From assembly GCF_024600715.1 (NCBI RefSeq), contig NZ_CP102332.1, positions 62,001-126,000 on the forward strand: a stretch of DNA of 64,000 nt, given 5' to 3'. This document shows, in pieces, positions 26,522-35,310 of this stretch (its first letter is position 1; each line of letters opens with the position of its first letter). Source of the DNA: Streptomyces changanensis. Lineage in GTDB: Bacteria > Actinomycetota > Actinomycetes > Streptomycetales > Streptomycetaceae. The notes below the pieces were generated by a model that had not been told where the DNA came from, made no database searches, and was given only the letters and a program-made list of their open reading frames with translations. The translations under genes were made by a program, and so were the position numbers.

Positions 26522-28012
26522 TCAACCGGTGCTGAGGGCGGGCGGGTGCTGGTCGGGGCCCGGGAACTGGCGCAGCCGCTGCCTGACCGCTCGCTGGATG
26601 TGCCGGGCACAGCGCAGGTGTGCGTCGGCTGACGCGCCGTGCGGGTCGGGGATGTCGCGGTCGGGGTCGAGGCACAGGGTCCGGCCGGCCACGTCGGGCG
26701 CCACCGCGAGGACGGCGTCCCGGTGGTCGCGGGTCATGCAGTAGATGAGCGCGCTGCTGCGGCACAGGCGCGGCGTCACCGGTCGCGCCCGACGCAGGCG
26801 GGGGTGCCCGGCCCCGAGGGCCGGGCGGATGCCCAGACCCGTGAGGGCGGTGGTGGTGTGGGGTGACATCCGTGCCCCCCACCGCATCGCGGGGACCGTC
26901 ACCCCGGCGCTGGTGATCCGCAGGGAGGGTGCGGCCCTCCCCTGCCGCGCCACCTCGTCGCGGGCCACCAGCTCCGCGAGGGGTGAGCGGAAGGTGTTGC
27001 CCCCGCAGACGAACAGCACCCGCCGTGCGCGGCCGCCCGAGCTGCGTCGGCGGGAGGCCACCGTCGGGTAGCACAGGGCGCCGATCGCGGCGATGACCAG
27101 GACGAGGCCCACCAGCTCGGCAGTGGTCGGGGTCGGCAGTCCGGCCGCGTGGTGGAGCAGGTACGCGGCGATGACGCCCGAGACGAGGCTGGCGCACCGG
27201 TTCACCGGGACGCACCAGGAGAACGCACGACGGTCGAGGTAGATCAGCGTGCCGAAGACGAACAGCACCTCGTAGGCCACACCGACCGATGCCGCCGCCA
27301 AGGCCTCGGGGGTGGTGAGGAAGGTGGTGAAGCCCGCTCGGAGTCCCGGCTGGCCGGCGAGGGCCCCGGCCGCCAGGAGCACGACCAGGCAGAGGGGAGC
27401 CGTGGCGTGCTCAAGGGCGAAGTACCGGCGGTCGGTGGCGACCACCCCGGACTTGGCGACGCGGCTCATGATCTCGAACCGGCCCGCATAGCCGATGAGG
27501 TAGACGCACACGCTCGCCACCGCTGCCGGGGGGAGGTGGAAGTCCCGCACCCCGCCGACGGCCACCAGCACCGCCGCGAGGCTCAGCAGCAGGGCCGTCC
27601 ACGCGGAGGGCGTCACGTGCCGTTCGCGGGCCTTGTCGATGAGCGGCGAGGTGATCAGGACACCCCCGCGCATGAGCAGCAGCACCAGCAACACGGATAC
27701 GCCGGTGAAGGTGAAGTTGAGTGCGGTGGTGCCGATCACGAGGGAGGTGAAGAACCCCGCCCCCACGACGTGCACGAGTGACACAACGGTGCGGTCCGTA
27801 CCCAGGGTGCCGGTCGCGCGCGCGTAGCGCCACCATCCGCTGGCCGCCAGGAAGAGGGGCATGACGGCGAGCTGCCCCAGCGCGGCCGCCGGCAGCAGGA
27901 CCGTTCCGTCGACCGGCAGGCCGGCCACCGGAGGGATGCCCCCCGTCAGTGCCTTCAGCAGCAGCACGTAGGGAATGTAGGAAAGGAAGTACCCGAACGC
28001 GAGCCAAGCCAT
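26522..28012 (-). CDS. polytopic membrane protein fused to a low-molecular-weight protein tyrosine phosphatase
   Basis: 496 residues from ATG 28012 (GGAGAGGGG upstream). Residues 1-318 contain about ten hydrophobic helices with an EamA/DMT-like look (WLAFGYFLSYIPYVLLLKAL, VLLVLLLMRGGVLITSPLID, YEVLFVFGTLIYLDRRAFSW). After a basic linker, residues 331-480 are an LMW-PTP domain: VLFVCGGNTFRSPLAE has the CX5R P-loop (Cys336-Arg342), SAGVTVPA follows, and DIPDPHG supplies the catalytic acid region. LMW phosphatases act on phosphotyrosine or serve as arsenate reductases. The membrane half could be a transporter or a sensor. I know arsenite-permease/ArsC fusions, but this membrane part does not look like Acr3 or ArsB. 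Stand-alone gene, leftward. Confidence 0.8.
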   Translation of the reverse strand: MAWLAFGYFLSYIPYVLLLKALTGGIPPVAGLPVDGTVLLPAAALGQLAVMPLFLAASGWWRYARATGTLGTDRTVVSLVHVVGAGFFTSLVIGTTALNFTFTGVSVLLVLLLMRGGVLITSPLIDKARERHVTPSAWTALLLSLAAVLVAVGGVRDFHLPPAAVASVCVYLIGYAGRFEIMSRVAKSGVVATDRRYFALEHATAPLCLVVLLAAGALAGQPGLRAGFTTFLTTPEALAAASVGVAYEVLFVFGTLIYLDRRAFSWCVPVNRCASLVSGVIAAYLLHHAAGLPTPTTAELVGLVLVIAAIGALCYPTVASRRRSSGGRARRVLFVCGGNTFRSPLAELVARDEVARQGRAAPSLRITSAGVTVPAMRWGARMSPHTTTALTGLGIRPALGAGHPRLRRARPVTPRLCRSSALIYCMTRDHRDAVLAVAPDVAGRTLCLDPDRDIPDPHGASADAHLRCARHIQRAVRQRLRQFPGPDQHPPALSTG

Positions 28013-28792
28013 CCCCGCCCCTCTCCCGATTGGCCCCGGGGGACCACGCCCGCACGCCCCCGCCCGGACTGCGTAGGTGGAGGGCCCGACTGCCGGCATG
28101 CCGAATGCCGCCCGCCCGACTACCCGTTCGGCGTGGCTGTACGAGGAAAGCGTGACCGTGCCCGTCAGCGCTGACAACGCTTCCGGCGGGAGCATCGGTG
28201 GTGTGGCAGCACGTCAGCGCATCGCCGGTACGAAGGGGCGAGCGTCCGCGCCGGTCTCACGCCCCCGCCCGCCGTCGTCGTCACCACGCAACGGGGATTC
28301 GACCTGGGCACGGTCGGCTGGAACTCCTCCGGTTCGGCCGGGGAGTCACCCGCCTCGACGCTTCCCCGGCCGCGCGGCACGCCCACCGGACACACCCGCC
28401 GGTGACCCTCCGACCGGCCGGGCACCCGATGACCGCGACGGGCTCGCGATCCACACCGCGCCGCACCGCGCTGCCGGGCCGGTGAGGCGGTGGGGCCAGA
28501 GCCGTGGGGCAGCGCCGGTGGGGCGCGCGGTCGGAGCGCAACGGCAAGGGGACGGGGTCCGGAGCGCGGGGCCGGGGGGTTCACGTCGACGGCGCGGCGG
28601 GCGGGGCGCGGTGGTGAGCGGTGGGGCCGGCCGACGTCGAGCGGTGGGACCGGCCGAGGTCGGGCGGCGGCACGACGAGCACCGCGCAACCGGGCATGCG
28701 ACCGCAGACACGGGCGGTAACACAGGCCCCCCGGGGCCGACCGCCGAGTCACCCGGGGGTCGATTACCGCGGCGTGAGGGGCGGTCGACCGG
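28013..28792. other. long intergenic region, no gene seen
   Basis: About 780 bases between two leftward genes. The open frames here are Arg/Pro-rich translations of GC-rich DNA without ribosome sites. I see nothing supportable. Confidence 0.4.
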
Positions 28793-29194
28793 TCACCAGG
28801 GGAGCCGGGTGCTCACCGTCTTTCCGCCGTCCGGGCCGGGCAGGACGCGGACGTCATCGGCCAGGCGCGTGACCAGTTTCCAGCCCCAGCCGCCCTGCCG
28901 GCCGGTGATGTCCGGAGCGCGGGGCTCCGGCGGCGCGGGGTTCGTGTCCGTGACCTCGACGACGACCGCCTCCTCGTGTGCGGTCAGGCGCAGGGTGCAC
29001 GGGCCGGGGGCGTGCCGTACGGCATTGGTGACGAGTTCGCTCGCCACCAGGAGCACCGCGTCGCTCGCGGCGGGGCTTGCCGGGCGACCGCGGCGGCGTA
29101 CCGACTCGGCGAGGAAGGCGGCGGCTGTCTCCCGGGCCCGCGCGGATGCCGTGGCGGTGCCGGTCAAGTCGAGGGAACGCTCGTGGGGGGTCAT
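28793..29194 (-). CDS. RsbW-like ATP-binding anti-sigma/regulatory kinase
   Basis: 133 residues forming a single HATPase_c domain: LLVASELVTNAVRHAPGP is the N-box (Asn57), VTDTNPAPPEPR corresponds to the G1 loop, and GGWGWKLVTRLADDV the G2 region, ending GGKTVSTRLPW. Streptomyces has dozens of such small serine-kinase-like proteins; some are anti-sigma factors, many are orphan. There is no adjacent sigma factor, though a STAS anti-anti-sigma-like gene lies about 1.1 kb away. Partner is therefore undetermined. Confidence 0.88.
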   Translation of the reverse strand: MTPHERSLDLTGTATASARARETAAAFLAESVRRRGRPASPAASDAVLLVASELVTNAVRHAPGPCTLRLTAHEEAVVVEVTDTNPAPPEPRAPDITGRQGGWGWKLVTRLADDVRVLPGPDGGKTVSTRLPW

Positions 29195-29937
29195 GGATCG
29201 CTTCCCGTGCGCATGAGGGTCCGGGCATGGTGGTGTCCTACCGAGTGCCCCGGCACAGGGAAGTCGACGCAGGGATGGTCCAGCCGTTTCGCCCGGCGTG
29301 TGGCGGCCGGTCGAGGAGGGGGGTGTCCTGTCTCCGGTAGGGCACCGGGTGGCACGGACCGGGCGGCGGGGGAGCCTGCATGGAGGTCTCGTGGCGTGCA
29401 GGAGTGTGGAGGGGCGGCGGACCTCCCCAGGCTTGCCACCCCTCCAGACGGCATCGTGCCTTGTTCACCCACCTGCGTCAGTGACCCACCTCTCCCCCAC
29501 CCCCTCGGAGGCGTGCGCGGGCGCCGGGTGAGGCTCCGGATGAGGACGTCGTACCCGGGGAGCTCAGGCCGGCTGCCTGGCACGGGCCGGCCGAGGTGAG
29601 GCCGCCGCTGCGGCCCACCGGTGCTCGGACCGGCGTGCCGTCGCCGCCGAGCGGGCGACCGCCCCGACGCCGCGCTGCCATTTCCGTGGCCTGGCGAACG
29701 GCTGCGTCCGTCACCGCCCCGTATCCGCCGGCTCGGAGCTGCCGGGGGCCCGGTCCGGCGGACACCGGCCGCGCCGGTCGGCCGCGCCGGTCGGCCGCGC
29801 CGGTCGGCCGCACGGGCTCGGGAGGCGCCGGGCCGCTCGTGCAGGCTCCGTCACTGGGCCGCGATTCGGCCAGGACCTGGTCAAGTCACCCGTTCGGGTG
29901 GCGTTAACCGGTGGGTGGCCAGGGCACTCACCCCTCC
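29195..29937. other. intergenic region with 13-base tandem repeats
   Basis: No supportable gene. Contains the GGCCGCGCCGGTC repeat listed separately. Confidence 0.4.
29767..29816. repeat. 13-bp tandem repeat, three and a half copies
   Basis: GGCCGCGCCGGTC occurs head-to-tail at 29767, 29780 and 29793, with a degenerate fourth copy from 29806. Confidence 0.8.
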
Positions 29938-30117
29938 ATGGACAGGGACCGCGAGGAGGACACGGAAGCTGGGACGGCTGCCACGGGCGAGGACGCCGCG
30001 GAGCAGGCGGCTCAGGAGATGTCGGCGGCGGTGGCGCGGGTGCGCCGCCAAGCGGCTCGGATGCACGACCTGCTGCCTCCCGACGACCCCGGGCAGGACG
30101 GTGATGCTCCCGTGTGA
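29938..30117 (+). CDS. small acidic hypothetical protein
   Basis: 59 residues starting MDRDREEDTEAGTAATGEDA and continuing with a heptad-like helix (EMSAAVARVRRQAARMHDLL). The clean amphipathic helix argues for a real gene, but there is no strong ribosome site (CACCCCTCC before the ATG), and GTG 29911 could start a longer form. It lies before the STAS gene in the same direction. Function unknown. Confidence 0.4.
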   Translation: MDRDREEDTEAGTAATGEDAAEQAAQEMSAAVARVRRQAARMHDLLPPDDPGQDGDAPV

Positions 30118-30297
30118 GCCGCGGCCACTCCTCGCCCCGCTGCTCGCCGTACGTGACCACGGCGGCCGTGAGTGATCAGGGGACTCGTGCGGGGGGGGCC
30201 GGACGGAAATCGAAGTGTCGCGCGAGGGGGGTGCTCCGGTCGGGGACTTCATAGGGTGGGTGCCGTCATGGCCGTGCCGAGGGAGAAGGAGAGCGGG

Positions 30298-30723
30298 ATG
30301 CCGGTGGCAAGGCTGGAGATCACGCCGGCGATCGTGGAGCGGGACGCGGTGCTGGCGTTGAGTGGTGAGCTCGACATGGCCGGCGAGGCGCCGTTGACCG
30401 GTGCGGTCGGTGAGCTGCTCGCAGCCGGCTACCGGCGCATCGTGCTGGACTGCGCGGGGCTGGAGTTCTGCGACTCGCGCGGCTTCACCATTCTGCTGCT
30501 GGTCCGGGAGGCCGTCCTCGACGCCGACGGAGGGCTGGTGTTGGCGGCGGCCCCGGAACGGCTCATGTCCCTCCTGACGCTCGTCGGCGCACAGGAGATC
30601 TTCACCCTCGCCCCCACCGTCGAGCAGGCCCGGCTGGCCCTGGCCGAACACGACACCGGCACCGGCACCGACGCAGACGCCGACGCCGACGCCGACGCCG
30701 ACAGCGGGGCAACCCCGACGTGA
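30298..30723 (+). CDS. STAS-domain anti-sigma factor antagonist
   Basis: 141 residues. ATG 30298 is preferred because GGAGAAGGAG lies just upstream; ATG 30268 would add ten residues. The STAS fold is clear: LALSGELDMAGEAPLTGAVG, IVLDCAGLEFCDSRGFTILL with the phosphorylatable Ser in the DSRG loop, and ILLLVREAVLDADGGLVLAA. Such proteins bind and neutralise RsbW-like kinases until phosphorylated. The tail is a run of Asp-Ala repeats from a GACGCC microsatellite (30670-30702), likely length-variable. A hairpin at 30739-30759 follows. Confidence 0.88.
   Translation: MPVARLEITPAIVERDAVLALSGELDMAGEAPLTGAVGELLAAGYRRIVLDCAGLEFCDSRGFTILLLVREAVLDADGGLVLAAAPERLMSLLTLVGAQEIFTLAPTVEQARLALAEHDTGTGTDADADADADADSGATPT
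30670..30702. repeat. in-frame GACGCC hexanucleotide microsatellite
   Basis: Five to six copies of GACGC(C/A) inside the STAS gene encode the Asp-Ala tail. The array is in frame, so copy-number changes would alter protein length without a frameshift. Confidence 0.75.
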
Positions 30724-30738
30724 CCGGCCCGGCCCGGG

Positions 30739-30759
30739 CCCCGGTGGTACCACCAGGGG
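30739..30759. terminator. hairpin after the STAS gene
   Basis: The perfect palindrome GGTGGTACCACC (30743-30754) is extended by CCCC/GGGG arms with one mismatch. It begins 16 bases after the STAS stop codon. There is no T run, as usual in Streptomyces. Confidence 0.5.
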
Positions 30760-30939
30760 GCGGGCGGGCACCGAGCGGCGGGTGGTCGCCGGGCCGGGCG
30801 GGCCCGGCGACGTACTCACGGGCGGCAAGGGACAAGCCGGGCATGGCCGTACGGCCGGGCCGCAGGGCTCCCCGGCACGGCCGCACTCCTCCCCCGCCCG
30901 TGCGACGCCCCCGGGGCCCCTCACCCGGCCCGAACCGAA

Positions 30940-32421
30940 CTACGTCTTCTCGGGGTCCTGCGGCGCCAGTGCCGAGGCCTCGTACGCGAGGCCCGCCGGC
31001 ACCGCGGCGTCCACCGCTCGGATCACCTTGCCGCACCCGCTGTACTTCCGGGGCGAGAGCTCCATCAGGCAGCCGGACGCCCCGAAGAGCGTGCGGTCCT
31101 CACCATCCCGCTCCAGGCCGACGATCTCGTCGAAGCGTATGTGGTGCAGTCGCCCGTCCCCGTCGATCTCCGCCACACCGTCGCCGGTCAGCACCAGTCG
31201 GGACCGGCGCGCCGCGCCGTACCTCGCGCGCGCCGACAGCGGCGGTCGGAACACCTCGCCCGCGGGCAGCACGCCGTGCTCCCAGCAGGCACCCCGAGGC
31301 AGCGGCCGTCCGTCCGGGGCGGCCAGCCGGGGCTCGACGTCCGGCGCCACGGCCAACTGCGCGCCGGCGGTGGCTCGCGCGAGACAGGCACGCACGTCCT
31401 CGGGCACAACGGCACGCAGGGCGGCCAGCCGGGCCGCGGCGTCCCGGGGCGGCAGTCCGAACAGCTGGGCGGCAGCCGCTCGGTCAAGCTCGGCCTCCAC
31501 GGCCCGCGGGTCCTCGTAGCTCTCCCGGAAGCCCTCGATCTCGTCCTTCAGCTCGGCCTCGGTGGGCAGCTCCCGACCCAGGCGCAGTGCTTCCTGCCAG
31601 AGCAGCTCCGCCGTCTCGGCTTCCTGGCCGGGGCGGCAGTCCAGTGAGAGCAGGGTGTCCAGGGTGTGTTCGTCCCGCAGGCTCGACTCGGCCTGGACCA
31701 CGTAGCTCAGGCCGCGACGATGCCGTGCGAGCTCGGTGAGCCGGTGCTCGAGGAGCGCGAGACCGAGAGCGGCCGCCGGTGAGCCGACGGGCGTGGCCAG
31801 GGCGATGGCGGCTCCCTCGATCGGCGCCTCGTCCCAGGACGCACCGGTACGCGCGGCCGGAGTCGTGCGTTGCGGCGGCCGGCCCTCGGGCAGGGGCAGC
31901 CGCAGACCTTCGGGCGGAGGCCCGGTGAGCTGGAGGACGGCGTTTCCGCGGGTGAAGTACGCGGCGGCGTGGGCCCGGACGGCGTCCGCGGAGAGCCGGT
32001 CGTAACCGGGCCCGACGTAGGGCGCGAGACCGGGACCTCGGGCCCCGAACCGCTGGTTGAGCAGGAAGGCGGCGGCCGGTGACGTGACCGAGGACGCCTC
32101 GGCGGTCAGGATGCCGGCCTCGTGCCGGATCCGGTCCAGCGGCAGGTCGGACAGGGCGGCGCAGATCGCCGCCAGGAAGGCCGTGATCTGTTCCGGGCGG
32201 CCGGAAGCGGTGAAGCGGGTGACTTCCAGGTCGACGGAGGCGTTGTGTTCGTGGTGCAGCCGGGGCAGCGTGCTCATCGCCAGGTGCTCGATGAGGTGGG
32301 TGACCCCGATGGTGCGGAAACTCTCGTCGCGGGCGCCGCACCCGAAGGTGAGCGCCGCGCTGAGGGGGGCCGGGCCAGGGGCCCACAGGACGGTGACACC
32401 GTCGACGGTCGTGCGCTGCAT
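30940..32421 (-). CDS. M16 (insulinase-like) peptidase family protein
   Basis: 493 residues. The inverted zinc motif is intact: GVTHLIEHLAM gives His42, Glu45 and His46, and the ILTAE stretch (Glu108) fits the third ligand position. Two M16-like halves follow (ELKDEIEGFRESYEDPRA in the second). The last 90 residues (RSRLVLTGDGVAEIDGDGRL, HHIRFDEIVGLERDGEDRTL) form a beta-rich, PH-like tail not usual for the family. M16 enzymes cut small peptides, and in actinobacteria often mature peptides or act in pairs; here there is one gene. ATG 32421 is chosen because the protein-like sequence begins there. No signal peptide. Confidence 0.8.
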   Translation of the reverse strand: MQRTTVDGVTVLWAPGPAPLSAALTFGCGARDESFRTIGVTHLIEHLAMSTLPRLHHEHNASVDLEVTRFTASGRPEQITAFLAAICAALSDLPLDRIRHEAGILTAEASSVTSPAAAFLLNQRFGARGPGLAPYVGPGYDRLSADAVRAHAAAYFTRGNAVLQLTGPPPEGLRLPLPEGRPPQRTTPAARTGASWDEAPIEGAAIALATPVGSPAAALGLALLEHRLTELARHRRGLSYVVQAESSLRDEHTLDTLLSLDCRPGQEAETAELLWQEALRLGRELPTEAELKDEIEGFRESYEDPRAVEAELDRAAAAQLFGLPPRDAAARLAALRAVVPEDVRACLARATAGAQLAVAPDVEPRLAAPDGRPLPRGACWEHGVLPAGEVFRPPLSARARYGAARRSRLVLTGDGVAEIDGDGRLHHIRFDEIVGLERDGEDRTLFGASGCLMELSPRKYSGCGKVIRAVDAAVPAGLAYEASALAPQDPEKT

Positions 32422-32820
32422 GGGCCCGACTCTACTGACAGCCCGCGCCGGGCCCGCGCCGAGCCCGCGCCACCCGCCATCGAGGGCGCCGCGGGCGGGA
32501 TGGCCCAGACAGCGCAGGCGAGTCACGGGAGCGGCGGGCGGCGCCGCGGGGGTGGCCGCCGGCCGGTCCGGGCGGTGTCGGAGCACGTACGGCGATGCGT
32601 TCGTCGCGTCACGCGGACCCGCGGTGTCGACCAGGGGGCCATGCGGACCGGCCCGTGCTCCGGCCCTCGGACCACCGGCTGCACGGTGGCTCCCGGCCCG
32701 GCGACGCGCCCACCGGGCCGGGCCGGACGCGCGGGCTCCCCGGCACGGGCCGCGGTTGGGCGTGGGGGGAGGGAGGGAAGGCTGCGGGTGACCATTGCCC
32801 GTCGTGCAGGGGGTGTCGTG
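32422..32820. other. intergenic region between divergent genes
   Basis: Divergent region between the M16 gene and the methyltransferase-like gene. No gene or clear promoter hexamers seen. Confidence 0.4.
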
Positions 32821-33714
32821 ATGCCCAGGAGCTCACGTTCGACCGCTCAGAAGGGTCATCCCTTCGGCCGTCGACCGCAGGGAGGGGTGGCGGACGTGCT
32901 GTGGGAGTGGTCGAAGTCCGGCACCCGGCACGCCGCCCTGCACCGGCTGTTGCGACGGTTGCCCGGGACCGGCTCCGCGGGGGCGTACCGGTTCGGTCTG
33001 GTGGAGCGGCCGCACTACGCCTACGGGGTGCGCCGGGCCACCGAGCTGGCCGCGCGGTTGGGTCACCGGGGGGTGACGGTGGTGGAGTTCGGAGTGGCCG
33101 GGGGCAACGGGCTGCTGGCCTTGGCCGAGCACGCCCGGTACTACGCCGCCGCCACCGGGGTGGCGGTGCGGGTGGTCGGCTTCGACAGCGGTGCGGGCAT
33201 GCCCGCCACCAGGGACCCCCGCGATCTCCCCTACCTGTTCGGCCCCGGTTTCTACACCATGGACCACGACCGGCTCCGCGCCCGCCTGGGCGAGGCGGAG
33301 CTGGTACTGGGGGACCTCGCCGAGACCCTGCCCGCGTACCTCGCCTCCCGGGCGGAGCTGCTGCGCCGGCACCCGGTCGGCTTCGTCAGCCTGGACCTGG
33401 ACTACTACTCCTCGACCGTGACCGCCTTGGAGGTCTTCCGGCGTCCGGCGCACGAGCACCTGCTGCCGCGGGTCACCTGCTACCTGGACGACGTGCCCGG
33501 CACCATCGAGCGGATCGGCGAAGCCGCCGCCATCGCCGACTTCAACGCCGACCACCCCGCCAGGCCGATCGGCCGGGTGCTGGGACTGCGCGCGTTCACG
33601 CCCTTCGACCCACCGTGGGCCGACCAGATCTACGTGCACCACCGACTGGACCACCCCGACTACGCGCGCCTGGAGGTCGGCGCCACCGGTGACCAACTGC
33701 CCCTGTCCCCGTGA
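32821..33714 (+). CDS. class I methyltransferase-like protein
   Basis: 297 residues from ATG 32821; GTG 32887 (VADVLWEWSKSG) is an alternative start. VTVVEFGVAGGNGLLALAEH (about residues 86-105) matches the SAM-binding motif I E/DxGxxxG, followed by RVVGFDSGAGMPATRDPRDL and GFVSLDLDYYSSTVTALEVF. The LDLDYYSST segment and CYLDDVPGTIERIGEAAAI suggest a metal-assisted O-methyltransferase-like core, but this branch is usually annotated as hypothetical. It stands alone. Substrate not predictable. Confidence 0.7.
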   Translation: MPRSSRSTAQKGHPFGRRPQGGVADVLWEWSKSGTRHAALHRLLRRLPGTGSAGAYRFGLVERPHYAYGVRRATELAARLGHRGVTVVEFGVAGGNGLLALAEHARYYAAATGVAVRVVGFDSGAGMPATRDPRDLPYLFGPGFYTMDHDRLRARLGEAELVLGDLAETLPAYLASRAELLRRHPVGFVSLDLDYYSSTVTALEVFRRPAHEHLLPRVTCYLDDVPGTIERIGEAAAIADFNADHPARPIGRVLGLRAFTPFDPPWADQIYVHHRLDHPDYARLEVGATGDQLPLSP

Positions 33715-34010
33715 CGGCACGGGGCCCGTGGGAGGACGGCGGATTCGCCGCGTGCGAACAGCGCGACGGGGTGGCGGGCGGGCAGGACCCGCAGCTCCTT
33801 CGGCAGCCGGATGGCGGGACGGGCGACGACCACCGGCGGGCTGCGGTCAGTGAAACCGCCTCCCAATTGGCGTGACCGAGGAGACTCGACGCCGATCTGA
33901 CACCCTGCCAGGTGCTCCACACCGGACGCGCAGTGGTGCCGGGCCGGCGTCCGCACCATCCGCGGCCGCATCTGGCCCGCAACAGGACCGGACGCCGAAC
34001 TGACGTCGTG

Positions 34011-34376
34011 CTACTGGCCGGCCAGCCGGCGCTCCGTGGCCGCCAGGTACTTCCGCAGTGTCCCGCGGGACTCGACGAGCGTGTCGATCTGCTCGTCCAG
34101 TGCGGCGATGCGCGCCCGCAGCAGGTCCAGGGTCTCCGGGCAGGGCCGCAGGTCGGGGGCCACCCCGCTGACGCACGGTTGGAGGTACCCGATCTCCCGG
34201 GTCGACAGCCCGGCGTCGAGCAGCTTCCTGATCTGGGCCACGGCCAGGACGGCGTCGTCACCGTACGCGCGGTAGCCGTTGTCACCGCGGTCGGGCACCA
34301 GCAGGCCCTGCGCCTCGTAGTACCGCAGTTGGTGCGGGTTCACCCCGGTCCGCCGGCTCAGCTCCCCGATCAGCAT
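34011..34376 (-). CDS. MerR-family transcriptional regulator
   Basis: 121 residues from ATG 34376: MLIGELSRRTGVNPHQLRYY, EAQGLLVPDRGDNGYRAYGD and VLAVAQIRKLLDAGLSTREI are the winged helix and wing of a MerR protein; the remainder is the dimerisation coiled coil (LDLLRARIAALDEQIDTLVE). The C-terminus is short and has one Cys pair-like spacing (QPCVSGVAPDLRPCP), as in MerR regulators of flavin/redox enzymes. It is divergent from the imine reductase gene across a 24-base dyad. Confidence 0.9.
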   Translation of the reverse strand: MLIGELSRRTGVNPHQLRYYEAQGLLVPDRGDNGYRAYGDDAVLAVAQIRKLLDAGLSTREIGYLQPCVSGVAPDLRPCPETLDLLRARIAALDEQIDTLVESRGTLRKYLAATERRLAGQ

Positions 34377-34388
34377 GCGCTCTCCCCC

Positions 34389-34420
34389 TTGACCTTCATA
34401 CCGGTGTGAACGTCGACGAT
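34389..34420 (+). promoter_or_regulatory. MerR-type promoter/operator of the imine reductase gene
   Basis: A nearly perfect 24-base dyad (34391-34414; half-sites GACCTTCATACC and GGTGTGAACGTC) lies between TTGACC (34389-34394) and GACGAT (34415-34420), a 20-base spacer. The overlong spacer with an internal dyad is the hallmark of MerR-activated promoters. Confidence 0.75.
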
Positions 34421-34446
34421 CGTCCCACCGATCAGAGGAGGAGCAC

Positions 34447-35310
34447 ATGACGCACATCGGCACACCCGTCACGGTTCTGGGACTCGGCCTGATGGGCGGC
34501 GCCCTCGCCGAGGCGTTCCTGCGCGCGGGACACCCGACGACCGTGTGGAACCGTACGAGGGCCAAGGCCGACGGCCTGGTGGCTCGGGGCGCGACGCTCG
34601 CCGAGTCTCCGGCGGCCGCGCTCGCGGCCGCCCCGCTCGTGGTGGTCTGCGTGTCGGACTACGACGCCGTGGCGGACGTCCTCGACGGACCGCTCGACGG
34701 TCGGGTCGTGGTGAACCTGACCTCGGGCACGCCCTCCCGCGCGAGAGCGCTCGCCGAGGAGGTGGCGCGGCGAGGCGGCGGCTACCTCGACGGCGGGATC
34801 ATGGCCGTCCCGGAGGCCGTCGGCACGGCCGCCGCCGTGGTCGCCTACAGCGGGCCGCGACCGCTGTACGAGGCCCACGAGTCCACGCTGGGCAGTCTCG
34901 GCACGGGCCTCCACCTCGGCGACGACCCCGGACTGTCGGCGACGCACGAGATGGCCACGCTCGTCCTCATGTGGGGCATGCTCGACGGCTTCCTCAACGG
35001 CGCCGCGATCCTGGGGACGGCCGGTGTGTCCGCCACCGCGTACCTCCCCGTCGCGCAGACGGCGATCGACACGGTGGCCGGCTGGCTGCCGGGCTACGCG
35101 CGGCAGGTGGACGACGGCACCTACCCCGCCGACGACGGTACGGTCGACACCCATCTGGCGGCGATGGCGCACGTGGTCGAGGAGAGCGAGTCGCTCGGCG
35201 TCAACGCCGAGTTGCCGAGACTCGTCAAGGCACTGGCCGAGCGAGCGGTGACCGCCGGTCACGGCGCCGGCGGATACGCGGCGTTGGTGGAGCAGTTCCG
35301 CACGCCGTGA
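34447..35310 (+). CDS. imine reductase family NADPH-dependent oxidoreductase
   Basis: 287 residues. The N-terminal Rossmann motif VTVLGLGLMGGALAEAFLRA and VWNRTRAKADGL fit an NADPH-binding 6-phosphogluconate-dehydrogenase-like fold; the C-terminal helices (MWGMLDGFLNGAAILG, AAMAHVVEESESLGVNAELP, AVTAGHGAGGYAALVE) are those of the imine reductase family. These enzymes reduce cyclic imines with NADPH and are made in many Streptomyces strains, some for cyclic amine metabolism. AGAGGAGG precedes the ATG. The adjacent MerR regulator very likely controls it. Confidence 0.88.
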   Translation: MTHIGTPVTVLGLGLMGGALAEAFLRAGHPTTVWNRTRAKADGLVARGATLAESPAAALAAAPLVVVCVSDYDAVADVLDGPLDGRVVVNLTSGTPSRARALAEEVARRGGGYLDGGIMAVPEAVGTAAAVVAYSGPRPLYEAHESTLGSLGTGLHLGDDPGLSATHEMATLVLMWGMLDGFLNGAAILGTAGVSATAYLPVAQTAIDTVAGWLPGYARQVDDGTYPADDGTVDTHLAAMAHVVEESESLGVNAELPRLVKALAERAVTAGHGAGGYAALVEQFRTP

